A DNA stretch of 64,000 nucleotides, from assembly GCA_028287235.1 (NCBI GenBank), contig JAQBQB010000006.1:115104-179103 (forward strand), given 5' to 3'. Positions 18,408 to 27,524 of the stretch are shown here, in pieces. The notes below the pieces were generated by a model. The model worked only from the letters and a program-made list of their open reading frames with translations. It was not told the DNA's origin and searched no databases. A program made the translations under genes and the position numbers. Source of the DNA: Gemmatimonadota bacterium (GTDB taxonomy: Bacteria; Gemmatimonadota; Gemmatimonadetes; Gemmatimonadales; Gemmatimonadaceae). Within the stretch, counting starts at the first letter, position 1. Every line of letters starts with the position of its first letter.

Positions 18408-19679
18408 ATGCGACTCTCTCAGTTTTTTCCGGCGCTGGCGCTCGCCGTCACGGCCCACGCGCAGGCGCAAACCAAGGCCCTCCGCTTTGCTTCCGTCGTC
18501 GACGGCACGGGACGCGTCGTGCCGAACGGCGTCGTCATCGTCGATGGCGATAAGATCACGCGCATCGCCGGTCCGCGCGACGCGTTGCCCGCCAACGCGC
18601 AGGTCATCGACCTAACGCGCTACACGGCGATCCCCGGCATGATCGACGTGCACACGCACATCACGTACTACTGGGATCCCACCTCGGGTACCGACCCCTG
18701 GCGCCAACCGCGCCGCGCGCCGGAGATGACGGTGCAGGTCGCGCGACAGAACGGCATCAAGGCGCTCGAGGATGGCGTTACCGCCGTGCGCGACATGGGT
18801 GCGTCGAACTACACCGACGTGGCGCTCCGCGACTCGATCAACAAGGCGGGATGGGTCGGGCCGCGCCTGTTCGTCTCCGGCTCCGGACTGTCGCGCGCGC
18901 GGCCGCCGTACCAGCCGAACACCGATACGACGCACACGCTGCGCGGCCGCGTCTTCAACATCTCGCAGATTCCCGAGGCGGTGAAGCAGCAGGTGGACGC
19001 CGGCGCCGACCAGATCAAGATGTTCGGCTCGACCGGCAGCGGCGCCGACGTCACCGGCAACGAGACGTTCAGCTTCGACGAGATGAAGGCCGCCGTCGAC
19101 GCGGCACACGGCTTCGGCAAGCGCATCGCGATTCACTCCTACGGCCCGCAAGGCGGACGCGACGCCGTGCTCGCCGGCGCCAATTCGCTCGAGCACGCGA
19201 TCGACCTCGACGATGCGACGCTCGCCGAGATGGTAAAGCGCGGCACCTTCTACGTTCCCACGATCGACCACAATCGCTATTACGCCGAGTACAAGACCGA
19301 CTTCCGCTACACCGACCAGCAGGCGGCGGCGCTCGACTCGTTCCGTCTCCGCAACTTCGAAACGGCGCGTCGCGCGTTCAAGGCGGGCGTCAAGTTGGCG
19401 ATGGGCTCCGACGCCGTCTTCCACATGTTCGGCCAGAACACCCGCGAGCTGGGATGGTACGTGAAGCTTGGAATGACGCCGGCCCAAGCGCTCGCCACCG
19501 CGACCACCAACGGCGCCGCGCTCCTCGGCCAGGAAAAAACGCTCGGCAAAATTGCGCCTGGGTACTATGCCGACATCGTGGCCGTCGAGGGAAACCCGTT
19601 GAACGACATCAACGTCGTGCTGAACAACGTGCGGTGGGTAATGAAGGGCGGGGCGGTTGTGGTGGATAAGACGAAATAG
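18408..19679 (+). CDS. Secreted amidohydrolase family protein (imidazolonepropionase/prolidase-like)
   Basis: 423 aa from ATG 18408; signal peptide RLSQFFPALALAVTAHAQAQ. Metal-dependent hydrolase motifs: MIDVHTHITYYW (HxH), QIKMFGSTGSGAD with the bridging Lys, RIAIHSYGPQGGRDA and NSLEHAIDLDD (metal His), and KLAMGSDAVFHMFG (catalytic Asp). The C-terminal part has GKIAPGYYADIVAVEGNPL, standard for the family. Relatives act on cyclic amides or X-Pro dipeptides; the substrate is open. Confidence 0.9.
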   Translation: MRLSQFFPALALAVTAHAQAQTKALRFASVVDGTGRVVPNGVVIVDGDKITRIAGPRDALPANAQVIDLTRYTAIPGMIDVHTHITYYWDPTSGTDPWRQPRRAPEMTVQVARQNGIKALEDGVTAVRDMGASNYTDVALRDSINKAGWVGPRLFVSGSGLSRARPPYQPNTDTTHTLRGRVFNISQIPEAVKQQVDAGADQIKMFGSTGSGADVTGNETFSFDEMKAAVDAAHGFGKRIAIHSYGPQGGRDAVLAGANSLEHAIDLDDATLAEMVKRGTFYVPTIDHNRYYAEYKTDFRYTDQQAAALDSFRLRNFETARRAFKAGVKLAMGSDAVFHMFGQNTRELGWYVKLGMTPAQALATATTNGAALLGQEKTLGKIAPGYYADIVAVEGNPLNDINVVLNNVRWVMKGGAVVVDKTK

Positions 19680-19695
19680 GGTGTTACCGGAAAAG

Positions 19696-19988
19696 CCATT
19701 AGGTCGGGACGATCGCCGGGGTTCGCGGATGACGCGGAAACTGCCGCGGATTAGCACCGATCGCTCCATGCGGGCCCACAGCTCCGCGCCCAACGAGCCC
19801 GGACGAACTTTTCCTTGGGAACGGATGCTCGGGACGTCAATAGTGGCCAACAGGAGCGGCTGTTCCAAAGAAAATGTCGTCCGGGCTCGTTGCGCATGGA
19901 GCTGTCCCTGCGCATGGAGAGATCCGTTTTGATTCGCGGCAGTTTCCGCGTCATCCGCGAACCCCCGGCAATCGTCCCGACCTAATGG
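19696..19988. repeat. Long imperfect inverted repeat, 293 bp
   Basis: The sequence from 19696 (CCATTAGGTCGGGACGAT...) reappears as the reverse complement ending at 19988. The first about 54 bp of the arms differ by one substitution and one indel; beyond that similarity continues at lower level to about 125 bp from each end, around a spacer of about 45 bp. Both arms can be read as the same short peptide (MTRKLPRI.TD.SMR). It fills most of the 396-bp gap between the amidohydrolase and purE. No flanking target duplication is evident. Either a MITE-like element or a large structured 3' region. Confidence 0.75.
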
Positions 19989-20075
19989 CGTCCACGCGCG
20001 CCGCGCTTCCTGATCTAGCGTTCCCCACGCACGCCGCAGTTCCGATATATTGCCCGGCACACAGCTAATCATTTT

Positions 20076-20606
20076 ATGGCGAACGACACCTGGAACGAGA
20101 GCGGTGCCCGGCCGGCCCCTTGGGTCGCCGTCATCATGGGCAGCAGCTCCGATCTCAAATACCTGCAACCCGCGCTCGACGTCCTCGCGGAGCTCGGCGT
20201 TCCGCACGAGGCACGCGTCGTGTCGGCACATCGAACCCCGGACTGGATGTTCGAGTACGCCTCGACTGCCGAACGCCGCGGACTCGAGGTGATCATCGCG
20301 GCCGCCGGCGGCGCCGCGCACCTGCCCGGCATGGTCGCGGCAAAGACGCTCGTCCCGGTGCTCGGCGTGCCCGTCCCCGCCACGGTGCTCAACGGACTCG
20401 ATTCCCTGCTCTCGATCGTGCAGATGCCCAAGGGCATTCCCGTCGGCACGCTGGCGATCGGCGAAGCGGGGGCCGTCAACGCGGCGCTGCTCGCCACGTC
20501 GATCGTCTCGATCAAGCGACCGGAAGTGCGCGAGCGGCTGCGCGCCTGGCGGGCGAAACGAACCGACGAAGTGCTGATGAACAGCGACGTCACCCCGAAG
20601 ATCTGA
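20076..20606 (+). CDS. purE: 5-(carboxyamino)imidazole ribonucleotide mutase (PurE)
   Basis: 176 aa, class I PurE length. Motifs: [31 protein letters not shown] (substrate-binding SAHR), [24 protein letters not shown] and [28 protein letters not shown]. It converts N5-CAIR to CAIR in de novo purine synthesis. The stop overlaps the start of purK (TGATG), so the pair is translationally coupled. A short N-terminal extension ([14 protein letters not shown]) precedes the core. Confidence 0.96.
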   Translation: MANDTWNESGARPAPWVAVIMGSSSDLKYLQPALDVLAELGVPHEARVVSAHRTPDWMFEYASTAERRGLEVIIAAAGGAAHLPGMVAAKTLVPVLGVPVPATVLNGLDSLLSIVQMPKGIPVGTLAIGEAGAVNAALLATSIVSIKRPEVRERLRAWRAKRTDEVLMNSDVTPKI

Positions 20607-21748
20607 TGGCGATCATCCCGCCCGGATCGACCATCGGCATCCTCGGCGGCGGACAGCTCGGCCGCATGACGGCGATGGCCGCGCGCGCCATGGGCTATCA
20701 CGTGCACGTCCTCGACCCCGATCCGGAATGCGCGGCCGCTGCCGTGGCCGATCGCGTGGTCGCCGGTGCCTTTACCGACGCCGATGCCGCCGCCGACCTC
20801 GCGAAGAATTGCGACGTCGTCACCCTCGAGATCGAACAGATCGGCGTCGACGCGCTCGCGGCGGCACTGCGACACGCCCCCGTGCGCCCGAGCCCGGAGA
20901 TCCTGCGCATCGTGCAGGACCGCGCCGTACAGAAGCGGTGGCTCGCCGACAACGGATTTCCCATCGGCGACTATCGCGAAGTCCACTCGGCCGACGACCT
21001 CCTGGCGGCGACACGCGAGTTGGGCCCCCTGTTCGTGAAGGCCTGCCACGGCGGCTACGACGGCCGCAGTCAGGCGCGCGTGAGCGGCATCGAAGACGCC
21101 GGCGACGCGTGGACGTCGCTCGGCGGCCGGCACTCGGTCGCGGAACAGGCGCTCGACCTCGACGTCGAGCTGTCCGTCATGGTGGCCCGGCGGCCGAGCG
21201 GAGAGACGCTGGTTTACCCGCCCGCGCTCAACGTGCACGAGCGCCAGATTCTCGCGTGGTCCGTCCTTCCCGCGGACCTGCCGCCCGACGTGCTGCGCCA
21301 GGCCGAGGACATCGCGCGCGGCATCGCGCTGCGCTTCCGCCTCGAGGGCATCCTCGCCGTGGAGCTGTTCTACCTGCGCGACGGCAGGCTGCTCGTGAAC
21401 GAGCTCGCGCCGCGTCCGCACAACTCGTTTCATGAAACCGAGGTTGCGTGCTCGACGAGCCAGTTCGAGCAGCTCGTTCGCGCCGTGTGCGACCTGCCGC
21501 TCGGCGACCCGCACGTGCTGCGGCCCGGTGCGATATTCAACTTGTTCGGCGAGCTCTGGGAGAACGGGCCGCCGCGCTTCGACGCCGCGCTCGCGCTTCC
21601 TGGCGTTCGGTTACATCTCTACGGGAAGCGTGGCGCGCGCCCCGGCCGAAAGATGGGACATCTCTCGGCGATCGGCGACACGCCGCAGGATGCCCTGAAC
21701 CGCGTTCGCGCGGCCGCCGACAGTCTCGTCGGCGGCGCACGCTCTTAG
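20606..21748 (+). CDS. purK: 5-(carboxyamino)imidazole ribonucleotide synthase (PurK)
   Basis: 380 aa. ATP-grasp enzyme making N5-CAIR from AIR, bicarbonate and ATP; its product goes to PurE. N-terminus GSTIGILGGGQLGRMTAMAARAMGY (nucleotide-like fold), VTLEIEQIGVDAL, ATP-grasp GPLFVKACHGGYDGRSQARV, and LAVELFYLRDGRLLVNELAPRPHNSFHETEVACSTSQFEQ with the metal-binding Glu/Asn. The start is fixed by the 1-bp overlap with purE and by homology of the N-terminus. Confidence 0.95.
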   Translation: MAIIPPGSTIGILGGGQLGRMTAMAARAMGYHVHVLDPDPECAAAAVADRVVAGAFTDADAAADLAKNCDVVTLEIEQIGVDALAAALRHAPVRPSPEILRIVQDRAVQKRWLADNGFPIGDYREVHSADDLLAATRELGPLFVKACHGGYDGRSQARVSGIEDAGDAWTSLGGRHSVAEQALDLDVELSVMVARRPSGETLVYPPALNVHERQILAWSVLPADLPPDVLRQAEDIARGIALRFRLEGILAVELFYLRDGRLLVNELAPRPHNSFHETEVACSTSQFEQLVRAVCDLPLGDPHVLRPGAIFNLFGELWENGPPRFDAALALPGVRLHLYGKRGARPGRKMGHLSAIGDTPQDALNRVRAAADSLVGGARS

Positions 21749-21775
21749 ACTCACCTGCAATCGATGAGAGATCTC

Positions 21776-22357
21776 ATGTCGTCACGCTCGATCTTCGTTC
21801 TCGCGGCGCTGTGCGTCGCGGCCTGCTCGAAGTCCACGGTGCGCAGCCTGCCCTCCCCGTCGCCGACCAACCCGGCTCCGGCGCCGGCGGCGAACACCAC
21901 GCCTGCCGCAATGGCGCAGGCCACGGCGGTCCTGCGCGACGTCGCCGGCACGCGCGTCGGCACGGCGACGTTCACCGACACGTATACCGGCGTGCTCGTG
22001 ACGGCGAACATCACCGGCCTCGGGCTCGGCGCGCACGGCATTCACATCCACGAAGTGGGAAAGTGTGAGCCGCCGTTCGCATCGGCCGGCGGACATTTCA
22101 ATCCCGAGCATCGCCAGCACGGGTTCCTGAATCCGAACGGCTCGCACTTGGGCGACATGCCCAACGTGGACACGCCCGCCGCGGGACAGCTCCGCTTCGA
22201 GTTTCTGCTGCCCGGCGTCACGCTCAAGGGCACGAACGCCCTCCTCGACGCCGACGGCGCCTCGATCGTGATGCATTCGGGACGCGACGACTACACCACC
22301 GACCCGTCGGGCAATTCCGGCGCGCGTATCGGCTGCGGCGTGATCGTGGCGAAGTAG
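21776..22357 (+). CDS. sodC: Superoxide dismutase [Cu-Zn]-like lipoprotein (SodC)
   Basis: 193 aa; ATG 21776 has GAGAG 5 bp upstream, unlike the ATG at 21764. Lipobox VLAALCVAACSK. Metal site residues of SodC are all present: HIHEVGKCEPPFASAGGHFNPEHRQHG, HLGDMPNVD, IVMHSGRDDYTTDPSGNSGARIGCGVI, including both cysteines of the conserved disulfide. It would dismutate superoxide at the periplasmic face. Confidence 0.92.
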   Translation: MSSRSIFVLAALCVAACSKSTVRSLPSPSPTNPAPAPAANTTPAAMAQATAVLRDVAGTRVGTATFTDTYTGVLVTANITGLGLGAHGIHIHEVGKCEPPFASAGGHFNPEHRQHGFLNPNGSHLGDMPNVDTPAAGQLRFEFLLPGVTLKGTNALLDADGASIVMHSGRDDYTTDPSGNSGARIGCGVIVAK

Positions 22358-22361
22358 GCGC

Positions 22362-23468
22362 GTGGACATCGCGGACTTCGCGCTCGAGCGCTACTTCGCG
22401 CGCTGGGAGTTCGCGGCAAAGTACGTATTGTGTGCGTCGGACGTCGAGCCGATGAGCATGAGCGAGCTGCTCGTGCTGGCCGACGACGACGCGCGCGGTC
22501 GCTGGGACAGCCTTCGCCTTGGCTACACTGAATCGCTGGGGCTTCCGGCGCTGCGGAGCGAGATTGCCGCGCTCTACCCCGGCCTCACGCCCGACGACGT
22601 CATCACCTTCGCCGGTGCGGAAGAAGGGGTGTACGTCGGCATGCACGCACTGCTCGACGCCGGTGACCACGCGGTGGTCGTGTGGCCGGCGTATCAGTCG
22701 CTGTACGAAGTCGCGCGCTCCATCGGCGCGTCGGTCACCTTCGTGCCGCTCGACCCACGCGGATGGACGCTCGACGTCGACGCGGTGGCCGCGGCGATGC
22801 GGCCGAACACGCGCGTCATCGTCATCAACTTTCCGCACAGCCCCACCGGCGCACAGCTCGACGCCGAGCAATTCGCTCGTCTCACGGCGATGGCCGAGCT
22901 GCACGGCGTGCACCTGCTCTCCGACGAGGTGTATCGCTTTCTCGAGCACGACGCGCCACGTCTGCCTACCGCCGCCGAAACGACCGATCGCGGCGTGAGC
23001 CTCGGCGTGATGTCGAAGGCCTTCGGGCTGGCCGGCGTGCGCATCGGATGGATCGCGACACGCGACCGCGCGCTGCGTGCGCGGCTCGCGGCGCTCAAGG
23101 ACTACACGACGATCTGCAACAGCGCACCGAGCGAGATCCTAGCGCTCATCGCACTGCGCGCGAAGGACCGGTTGGTCGCGCGCGCCGGGGCAATCGTTCG
23201 ATCGAATCTCGCCGTGCTCGATCAATTCTTCGCGGCGAATGCCGATCGATTCCGCTGGAACCGCCCGCGCGCCGGCAGCGTCTGCTTCCCGGAGCTCCTG
23301 GGAGGTGAGGTCGACGCATTTTCCGCTGCCTTGGTCGAGCGCGAAGGGGTGCTGCTGTTGCCCGCGTCGCAGTTCGGCTATCGCGGCAACAACTTTCGGT
23401 TAGGGTTCGGACGTCGTGACATGCCCGACGGATTGGCGCGGCTGGAGGCGTTCGCAAGGCAGTCCTGA
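22362..23468 (+). CDS. PLP-dependent aminotransferase, class I/II fold
   Basis: 368 aa from a GTG 4 bp after the sodC stop. PLP-binding Lys in LGVMSKAFGLAGVRIGWIAT; the Asn/Pro motif INFPHSPTGAQLD; LLSDEVYRFLEH for the pyridine-N Asp and Tyr; the C-terminal Arg in NNFRLGFGRRDMPDGLARL binds the substrate carboxylate. The N-terminal arm is divergent from aspartate aminotransferase, so the amino acid substrate is unknown. Cytoplasmic. Confidence 0.9.
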   Translation: MDIADFALERYFARWEFAAKYVLCASDVEPMSMSELLVLADDDARGRWDSLRLGYTESLGLPALRSEIAALYPGLTPDDVITFAGAEEGVYVGMHALLDAGDHAVVVWPAYQSLYEVARSIGASVTFVPLDPRGWTLDVDAVAAAMRPNTRVIVINFPHSPTGAQLDAEQFARLTAMAELHGVHLLSDEVYRFLEHDAPRLPTAAETTDRGVSLGVMSKAFGLAGVRIGWIATRDRALRARLAALKDYTTICNSAPSEILALIALRAKDRLVARAGAIVRSNLAVLDQFFAANADRFRWNRPRAGSVCFPELLGGEVDAFSAALVEREGVLLLPASQFGYRGNNFRLGFGRRDMPDGLARLEAFARQS

Positions 23469-23500
23469 CGTTCGGCACTGAGCTTGCGAGCCCGGCGGTT

Positions 23501-24199
23501 GTGCCCACCCCCAAGAAGCTTCGCGCATACCCGTCGACCACGATTCAATCGGCCGCCATGGCCGCGCTCGGTGCTGCCCTGTTCGCGGGAGGTCGCCGCG
23601 GACGCTCCGGGTCGGTGATGCGAATCGTCGGCGCGGCACTCATCGGCCTCGCCATCCGTCCGTGGATCGTCAAAGGCGTTCGCACCGCCGGTGCGCGGCG
23701 CAGGCATTTCTCGGCGCACCGATCGATCGAGATCTCGCGGCCGATCGGCGAGGTCTTCGCCTTCTTCAAGGACTTCGAGAGCTTCCCCCGGTTCATCGGC
23801 TCGTTGCGCTCGGTGATCGACTACCAGGACGGCCGCTCGCACTGGGAGATCTACACACCGTCGGGCGGTGTGGTGGCATGGGACGTCGTCGTCACGAAGT
23901 ACGTGCCGAACAGCGTCATCGCCTGGGAGAGCGTGCCGAATAGCACGGTGGAGATGCAGGGCATCATCCGCTTCGCCTGCATCGCGCCGTCGCGCACGCG
24001 GATCGACATGAGCATCGTCTACCGCCCCGTGCGCACCGGACTGAATGATGCGGTGCACGCGATGGTCTCGCGCCCGCAAGTCGAGCCGCTGAACACCGCG
24101 CTCGAGCACGCGCGCTTCTATCTCGAGTCGATGCCGGCGCCGCGGCTCGAGGAATCGTCGAGCTCCGAGCCAACTTCTACGAGGACGACACTGGAATGA
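23501..24199 (+). CDS. SRPBCC superfamily protein with N-terminal glycine-rich membrane segment
   Basis: 232 aa from GTG 23501. Residues about 17-60 hold two weakly hydrophobic Ala/Gly segments (AMAALGAALFAGGRRGR, MRIVGAALIGLAIRPWIVKG), then a START/polyketide-cyclase-like domain: SIEISRPIGEVFAFFKDFESFPRFIGSLRSV, HWEIYTPSGGVVAWDVVVTKYVPNSVIAWESVP. The overlapping next gene has the same fold, so the two proteins may act together in binding a hydrophobic ligand. Function not known. Confidence 0.82.
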   Translation: MPTPKKLRAYPSTTIQSAAMAALGAALFAGGRRGRSGSVMRIVGAALIGLAIRPWIVKGVRTAGARRRHFSAHRSIEISRPIGEVFAFFKDFESFPRFIGSLRSVIDYQDGRSHWEIYTPSGGVVAWDVVVTKYVPNSVIAWESVPNSTVEMQGIIRFACIAPSRTRIDMSIVYRPVRTGLNDAVHAMVSRPQVEPLNTALEHARFYLESMPAPRLEESSSSEPTSTRTTLE

Positions 24200-24699
24200 C
24201 TGAACAACGCGCACCCGGTGAGCTGGTCAGCAAAGCCGCGACGGTCGACGCACGCAAGGCGATCAAGATCGAGGAGCGCATCTCGATCGATCGGCCGGCC
24301 GCCGAGCTCTATGCCATCTGGCACACCTTCGAGCGGTTGCCCGACTACATCGACCAATTGGAGTCGGTCACGGCGCTGACCACGGAGCTCTCGCACTGGG
24401 TCGTGAAGCTCCCGGCCGGACAGCACTTCGCGTGGGACGCGCAGCTCGTGAACGATCTACCGAATGAGCTCATCGCCTGGAAGACCGTCGCCAACCCCGA
24501 CGTTGCGCACGCCGGCTCGGTGCATTTCCGCGACGTGAGCGCGGGAAAAGCCGATATGAGAATCGTCATCGACTACGAGCCGCCCGGCGGCAAGCTCGGC
24601 CTGCTCCTCGATCGGTTCACCCGAGTGTTCGGCCAATCGCTCGAGTTCAAGATCCGGGCGGACTTGTTGCGGTTCAAGAAGAAGGTCGAGGGTCGATAG
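24196..24699 (+). CDS. SRPBCC superfamily protein, second of a pair
   Basis: 167 aa; ATG overlaps the previous stop (ATGA). SRPBCC signatures: EERISIDRPAAELYAIWHTFERLPDYIDQLESVTAL, HWVVKLPAGQHFAWDAQLVNDLPNELIAWKTVANPD, GSVHFRDVSAGKADMRIVIDYEPPGGKLG. It lacks the membrane-like N-terminus of its upstream partner and is probably cytoplasmic. Ligand unknown. Confidence 0.82.
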   Translation: MTEQRAPGELVSKAATVDARKAIKIEERISIDRPAAELYAIWHTFERLPDYIDQLESVTALTTELSHWVVKLPAGQHFAWDAQLVNDLPNELIAWKTVANPDVAHAGSVHFRDVSAGKADMRIVIDYEPPGGKLGLLLDRFTRVFGQSLEFKIRADLLRFKKKVEGR

Positions 24700-24727
24700 C
24701 GCTGCGATCGGGATCGCTCACGCCGAC

Positions 24728-25564
24728 CTACGACACTCCGTCCGTCTCCACCCGGTCCGTCGCCCGGCGCCCCTTGTGCCGCCGATCTCCAATCGCGGCG
24801 ATCGTATGCTCGTGCACCGGCGTCGTGTTCACCTCGAACAATCGAAACGGCGGCTGATCCGGAAAGTTCGTCTGCAGCACCGCGTGCGCGACGTTGAACA
24901 CCGGAATTCCTGTCTGCGTCGCGCCCGACGGGGCGCCCTTGTGCGCATGGCCGTGGAACACCGCCTCGACGTCGAACCGCGAGAGCGGCTCCTCGAGGCG
25001 GCTCGAGCCGAGGAAGGGAAAGATCTCCAGCGCCTCGCCTTCCACCGTCCCGCGGATCGGGGCATAGTGCATCACGACGATCCGGTGTTCCGACTTGAGC
25101 CGCGCAAGAGCGGACTCGAGCTTGAGCGCCTCTTGCACAGCTTCGTGCACGAAGTCCTTGATGATCTTCTCACCCCACGGCCCTAGCGCGCCGCGGCCAA
25201 ATCCGCCGCAAAAGCCGCGTACCCCGGCGAAGCCCACGCCGCGGTATTCCCACGTGTCGCCGTCGAGCATGTGCATGCCCACGTCGGTGAGAATCTGCGC
25301 CAGCTCGCGCTCCTCGCCTCCCTCGAAGTCGTGGTTTCCGAGAACTCCCACCACCGGGATTTTCACCTGCGCGAGATCCTTCGCCAGGATGCGCGCCTCC
25401 TCGGCCAGCCCGTAGTCGGTGAGATCGCCCGCGAGGATGAGCACATCCGCGGTCTCGGCGATTTGCTCGAACAACGGCTGGAGACTTCCCTGCGAGCTCT
25501 TCGTGTAGTGAATGTCGCTGAGCGCGGCCAGGCGAACGACGTTTTCGGTCACGGGCATGGGCAT
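24728..25564 (-). CDS. Calcineurin-like metallophosphoesterase
   Basis: 278 aa. Metal ligands in order: ALSDIHYTKS (D-x-H), ILAGDLTDYG (GD), GVLGNHDFEGG (GNHD), VVMHYAPIRG (H) and VFHGHAHKGAP (GHxH). Members hydrolyse phosphomono- or diesters including cyclic nucleotides; substrate unclear. The first codons MPMPVTENV offer two Met starts; the first is used. It is convergent with the SRPBCC pair. Confidence 0.9.
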   Translation of the reverse strand: MPMPVTENVVRLAALSDIHYTKSSQGSLQPLFEQIAETADVLILAGDLTDYGLAEEARILAKDLAQVKIPVVGVLGNHDFEGGEERELAQILTDVGMHMLDGDTWEYRGVGFAGVRGFCGGFGRGALGPWGEKIIKDFVHEAVQEALKLESALARLKSEHRIVVMHYAPIRGTVEGEALEIFPFLGSSRLEEPLSRFDVEAVFHGHAHKGAPSGATQTGIPVFNVAHAVLQTNFPDQPPFRLFEVNTTPVHEHTIAAIGDRRHKGRRATDRVETDGVS

Positions 25565-25672
25565 CGAGGTTCTGGGAACAGGTGTACCCCGGCGTATCGG
25601 TAGAATCGCGCCACCGGACCCGAGGGAGAGCTACTCCTGTCAACTAGCCCTTCTTTTGCATTCCCCGGACCC

Positions 25673-26479
25673 ATGGCCTATCAATCGACCTTCGATGATC
25701 CGGGGAAGGACACCAATGCCTTCTACCGCCGCACGCTGCACGTGTTGAGCGACGCGCGGGTCCCGTTTCTCGTCGGAGGATCGCACGCACTGCTCAACTA
25801 CACGGGCATCGTGCGCGACACGAAGGACTTCGATCTCTTCGTGAGCCGCGACAACCTCGATGCGGCGCTCGAGGCTCTGCGCGAATCGGGTTACCACACC
25901 GAGGTCACCTTTCCGCACTGGCTCGCGAAGGCCAAGCAGGGAAACGACGTCGTCGACCTCGTGTTCGCGTCGGGCAACGGTGTCTGTCAGGTGGACGCCG
26001 AGTGGTTCGAGTATGCGTCCGAAGCCGACGTCCTCGGCATGCCGGTGAAGATCGCGCCGGTGGAGGAGTTGCTCTGGCAAAAGGCGTTCGTGATGGAGCG
26101 CGAGCGCTACGACGGTGCCGACGTCGCGCACATCCTGCGCTCGTGCGCCGAGACGCTCGACTGGGATCGCATCCTGCGGCGCTTCGATCCGCAGTGGCAG
26201 TTGTTGCTGTCCTATCTCGTGCTCTTCGGATTCATCTACCCGTCGGAGCGCCATCGCATTCCCGAACGCGTGATGGTCGAGCTCACGACGCGCCTGCAGC
26301 AGGAGTTGAGTGGGCCGCCGAGCGACGACCGCGTGTGCCGCGGCACGTTGACGTCGCGTGCGCAGTACCTCCTCGACATCGGGCGATACGGATACGAGGA
26401 CGCGCGCCTCAGGCCGCGCGGCAACATGACGCCGGAAGACGCCGTGTACTGGACCTGGGCGATCGAGAACATTCACTAG
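25673..26479 (+). CDS. Nucleotidyltransferase-like protein (COG5397/AbiEii-like fold), role unknown
   Basis: 268 aa. The N-terminal part has a minimal nucleotidyltransferase motif: VPFLVGGSHALLNYTGIVRDTKDFDLFVSRDNLDAALEAL (GG/S, then DFDL acidic pair) and a later DLVFA. The C-terminal half is helical. Such proteins are related to uncharacterised nucleotidyltransferases sometimes seen as toxin parts (AbiEii, MenA), but no antitoxin gene adjoins this one, so a housekeeping role is as likely. Confidence 0.7.
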   Translation: MAYQSTFDDPGKDTNAFYRRTLHVLSDARVPFLVGGSHALLNYTGIVRDTKDFDLFVSRDNLDAALEALRESGYHTEVTFPHWLAKAKQGNDVVDLVFASGNGVCQVDAEWFEYASEADVLGMPVKIAPVEELLWQKAFVMERERYDGADVAHILRSCAETLDWDRILRRFDPQWQLLLSYLVLFGFIYPSERHRIPERVMVELTTRLQQELSGPPSDDRVCRGTLTSRAQYLLDIGRYGYEDARLRPRGNMTPEDAVYWTWAIENIH

Positions 26480-26531
26480 CAATCACTAGCATTCACTAAC
26501 GCTCGACCCGCGTCACGGGAGGTGGCAGGCC

Positions 26532-27473
26532 ATGCCCGATCGTCCGAAAAGAAGGAGCGCGCTGCTGCTGGTTGCGGCCTTTCAGCTCGCCTGTCACCGC
26601 ACGAATGTGCCGCTTCCCACGCTGCCGCCTGCCCCGGCCGGCAATGCGACGGAGCTCGCCGCGCGCGGCGAATACATCGTGCGAAACGTCGCGGCGTGCG
26701 GCGGCTGTCACGCGGCCGACCAGCGCAATCCCGACGGGCCGCTCTCCGGCGGCGCGGAGTTCAAGGACTGGCGACTCGGCACCATTCGCGCCGCCAATCT
26801 CACGTCGGACGCGGCAACCGGTCTCGGCGCATGGTCCGACGCCGAGATCGTGCGCGCGCTGCGCAACGGGCAGCGAAAGGATGGCCGTCTCCTCGCGCCC
26901 GTCATGCCGTACGAGTGGCTGCACGACATGTCCGACGCCGACGCGCTCGCCGTGGCGCGCTATCTCGAGTCGCTGCCTCCGGTACGAAACGACGTGCGGC
27001 AGCAGCCGAACCTGGTGTTCAAGATGGGGAAAGCACTGTTCCTCGGACCGAAAGCGGGAACCACGGTCAGCGCGCCTCCGCACGGCCCCACTGTGGCGTA
27101 CGGCGACTATCTCGCGAATCACGTGGCGCTCTGCTCGCACTGCCATACGCCGCGCGGCGGCCTTCGCGACGAGTTCGACAACAGCCGGGCCTTCGCGGGC
27201 GACGCGACGCCGCCCAAGGACTTCCCCGCCAATCCCGCGAACATCACGCCCGACAGCGCAACCGGCATCGGACGTTGGTCGGAGAGCGATTTCCTGCGAG
27301 CGATTCACACCGGCGTGAACCCGAAGGGCGATTCGCTCAACCGCTTCATGCCCTGGCCCGAAGAACGGCGGATGACGGACGACGACCTTCGCGCCATCTA
27401 TCGCTATCTACGGACGCTCGAGCCCATCCACAACGACGTACCGAGACGGTCACCGTCGAGCGCGCCGCGCTGA
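26532..27473 (+). CDS. Di-heme cytochrome c, membrane-attached
   Basis: 313 aa. Short hydrophobic N-terminus with a lipobox-like QLACH. Two heme c sites: NVAACGGCHAADQ (about residue 58) and VALCSHCHTPRGG (about 200), each followed by a LTSDAATGLGAWSDAEIVRALRNG- or ITPDSATGIGRWSESDFLRAIHTG-type segment with a downstream Met (PVMPYEWL, FMPWPEERRM) as likely sixth ligands. This matches the cytochrome subunit of alcohol/aldehyde or gluconate dehydrogenases, but no catalytic subunit lies next to it. Confidence 0.88.
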   Translation: MPDRPKRRSALLLVAAFQLACHRTNVPLPTLPPAPAGNATELAARGEYIVRNVAACGGCHAADQRNPDGPLSGGAEFKDWRLGTIRAANLTSDAATGLGAWSDAEIVRALRNGQRKDGRLLAPVMPYEWLHDMSDADALAVARYLESLPPVRNDVRQQPNLVFKMGKALFLGPKAGTTVSAPPHGPTVAYGDYLANHVALCSHCHTPRGGLRDEFDNSRAFAGDATPPKDFPANPANITPDSATGIGRWSESDFLRAIHTGVNPKGDSLNRFMPWPEERRMTDDDLRAIYRYLRTLEPIHNDVPRRSPSSAPR

Positions 27474-27524
27474 TTCTGGAACGAGAGTTGAAGGGTTGGG
27501 ACGCATGGACACGGGGGTCGCGCA

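Noticed and set aside
19657..19954. Two short frames with similar peptides (MTRKLPRI...) on opposite strands
   Set aside because: They are the two arms of the long inverted repeat, not independent genes.
18612..20321. 569-codon leftward frame across amidohydrolase, inverted repeat and purE
   Set aside because: It covers two well-supported rightward genes in antisense.
25673..26479. Nucleotidyltransferase-like gene as AbiE-type toxin
   Set aside because: No antitoxin partner gene adjoins it and the gene lies in ordinary chromosome.
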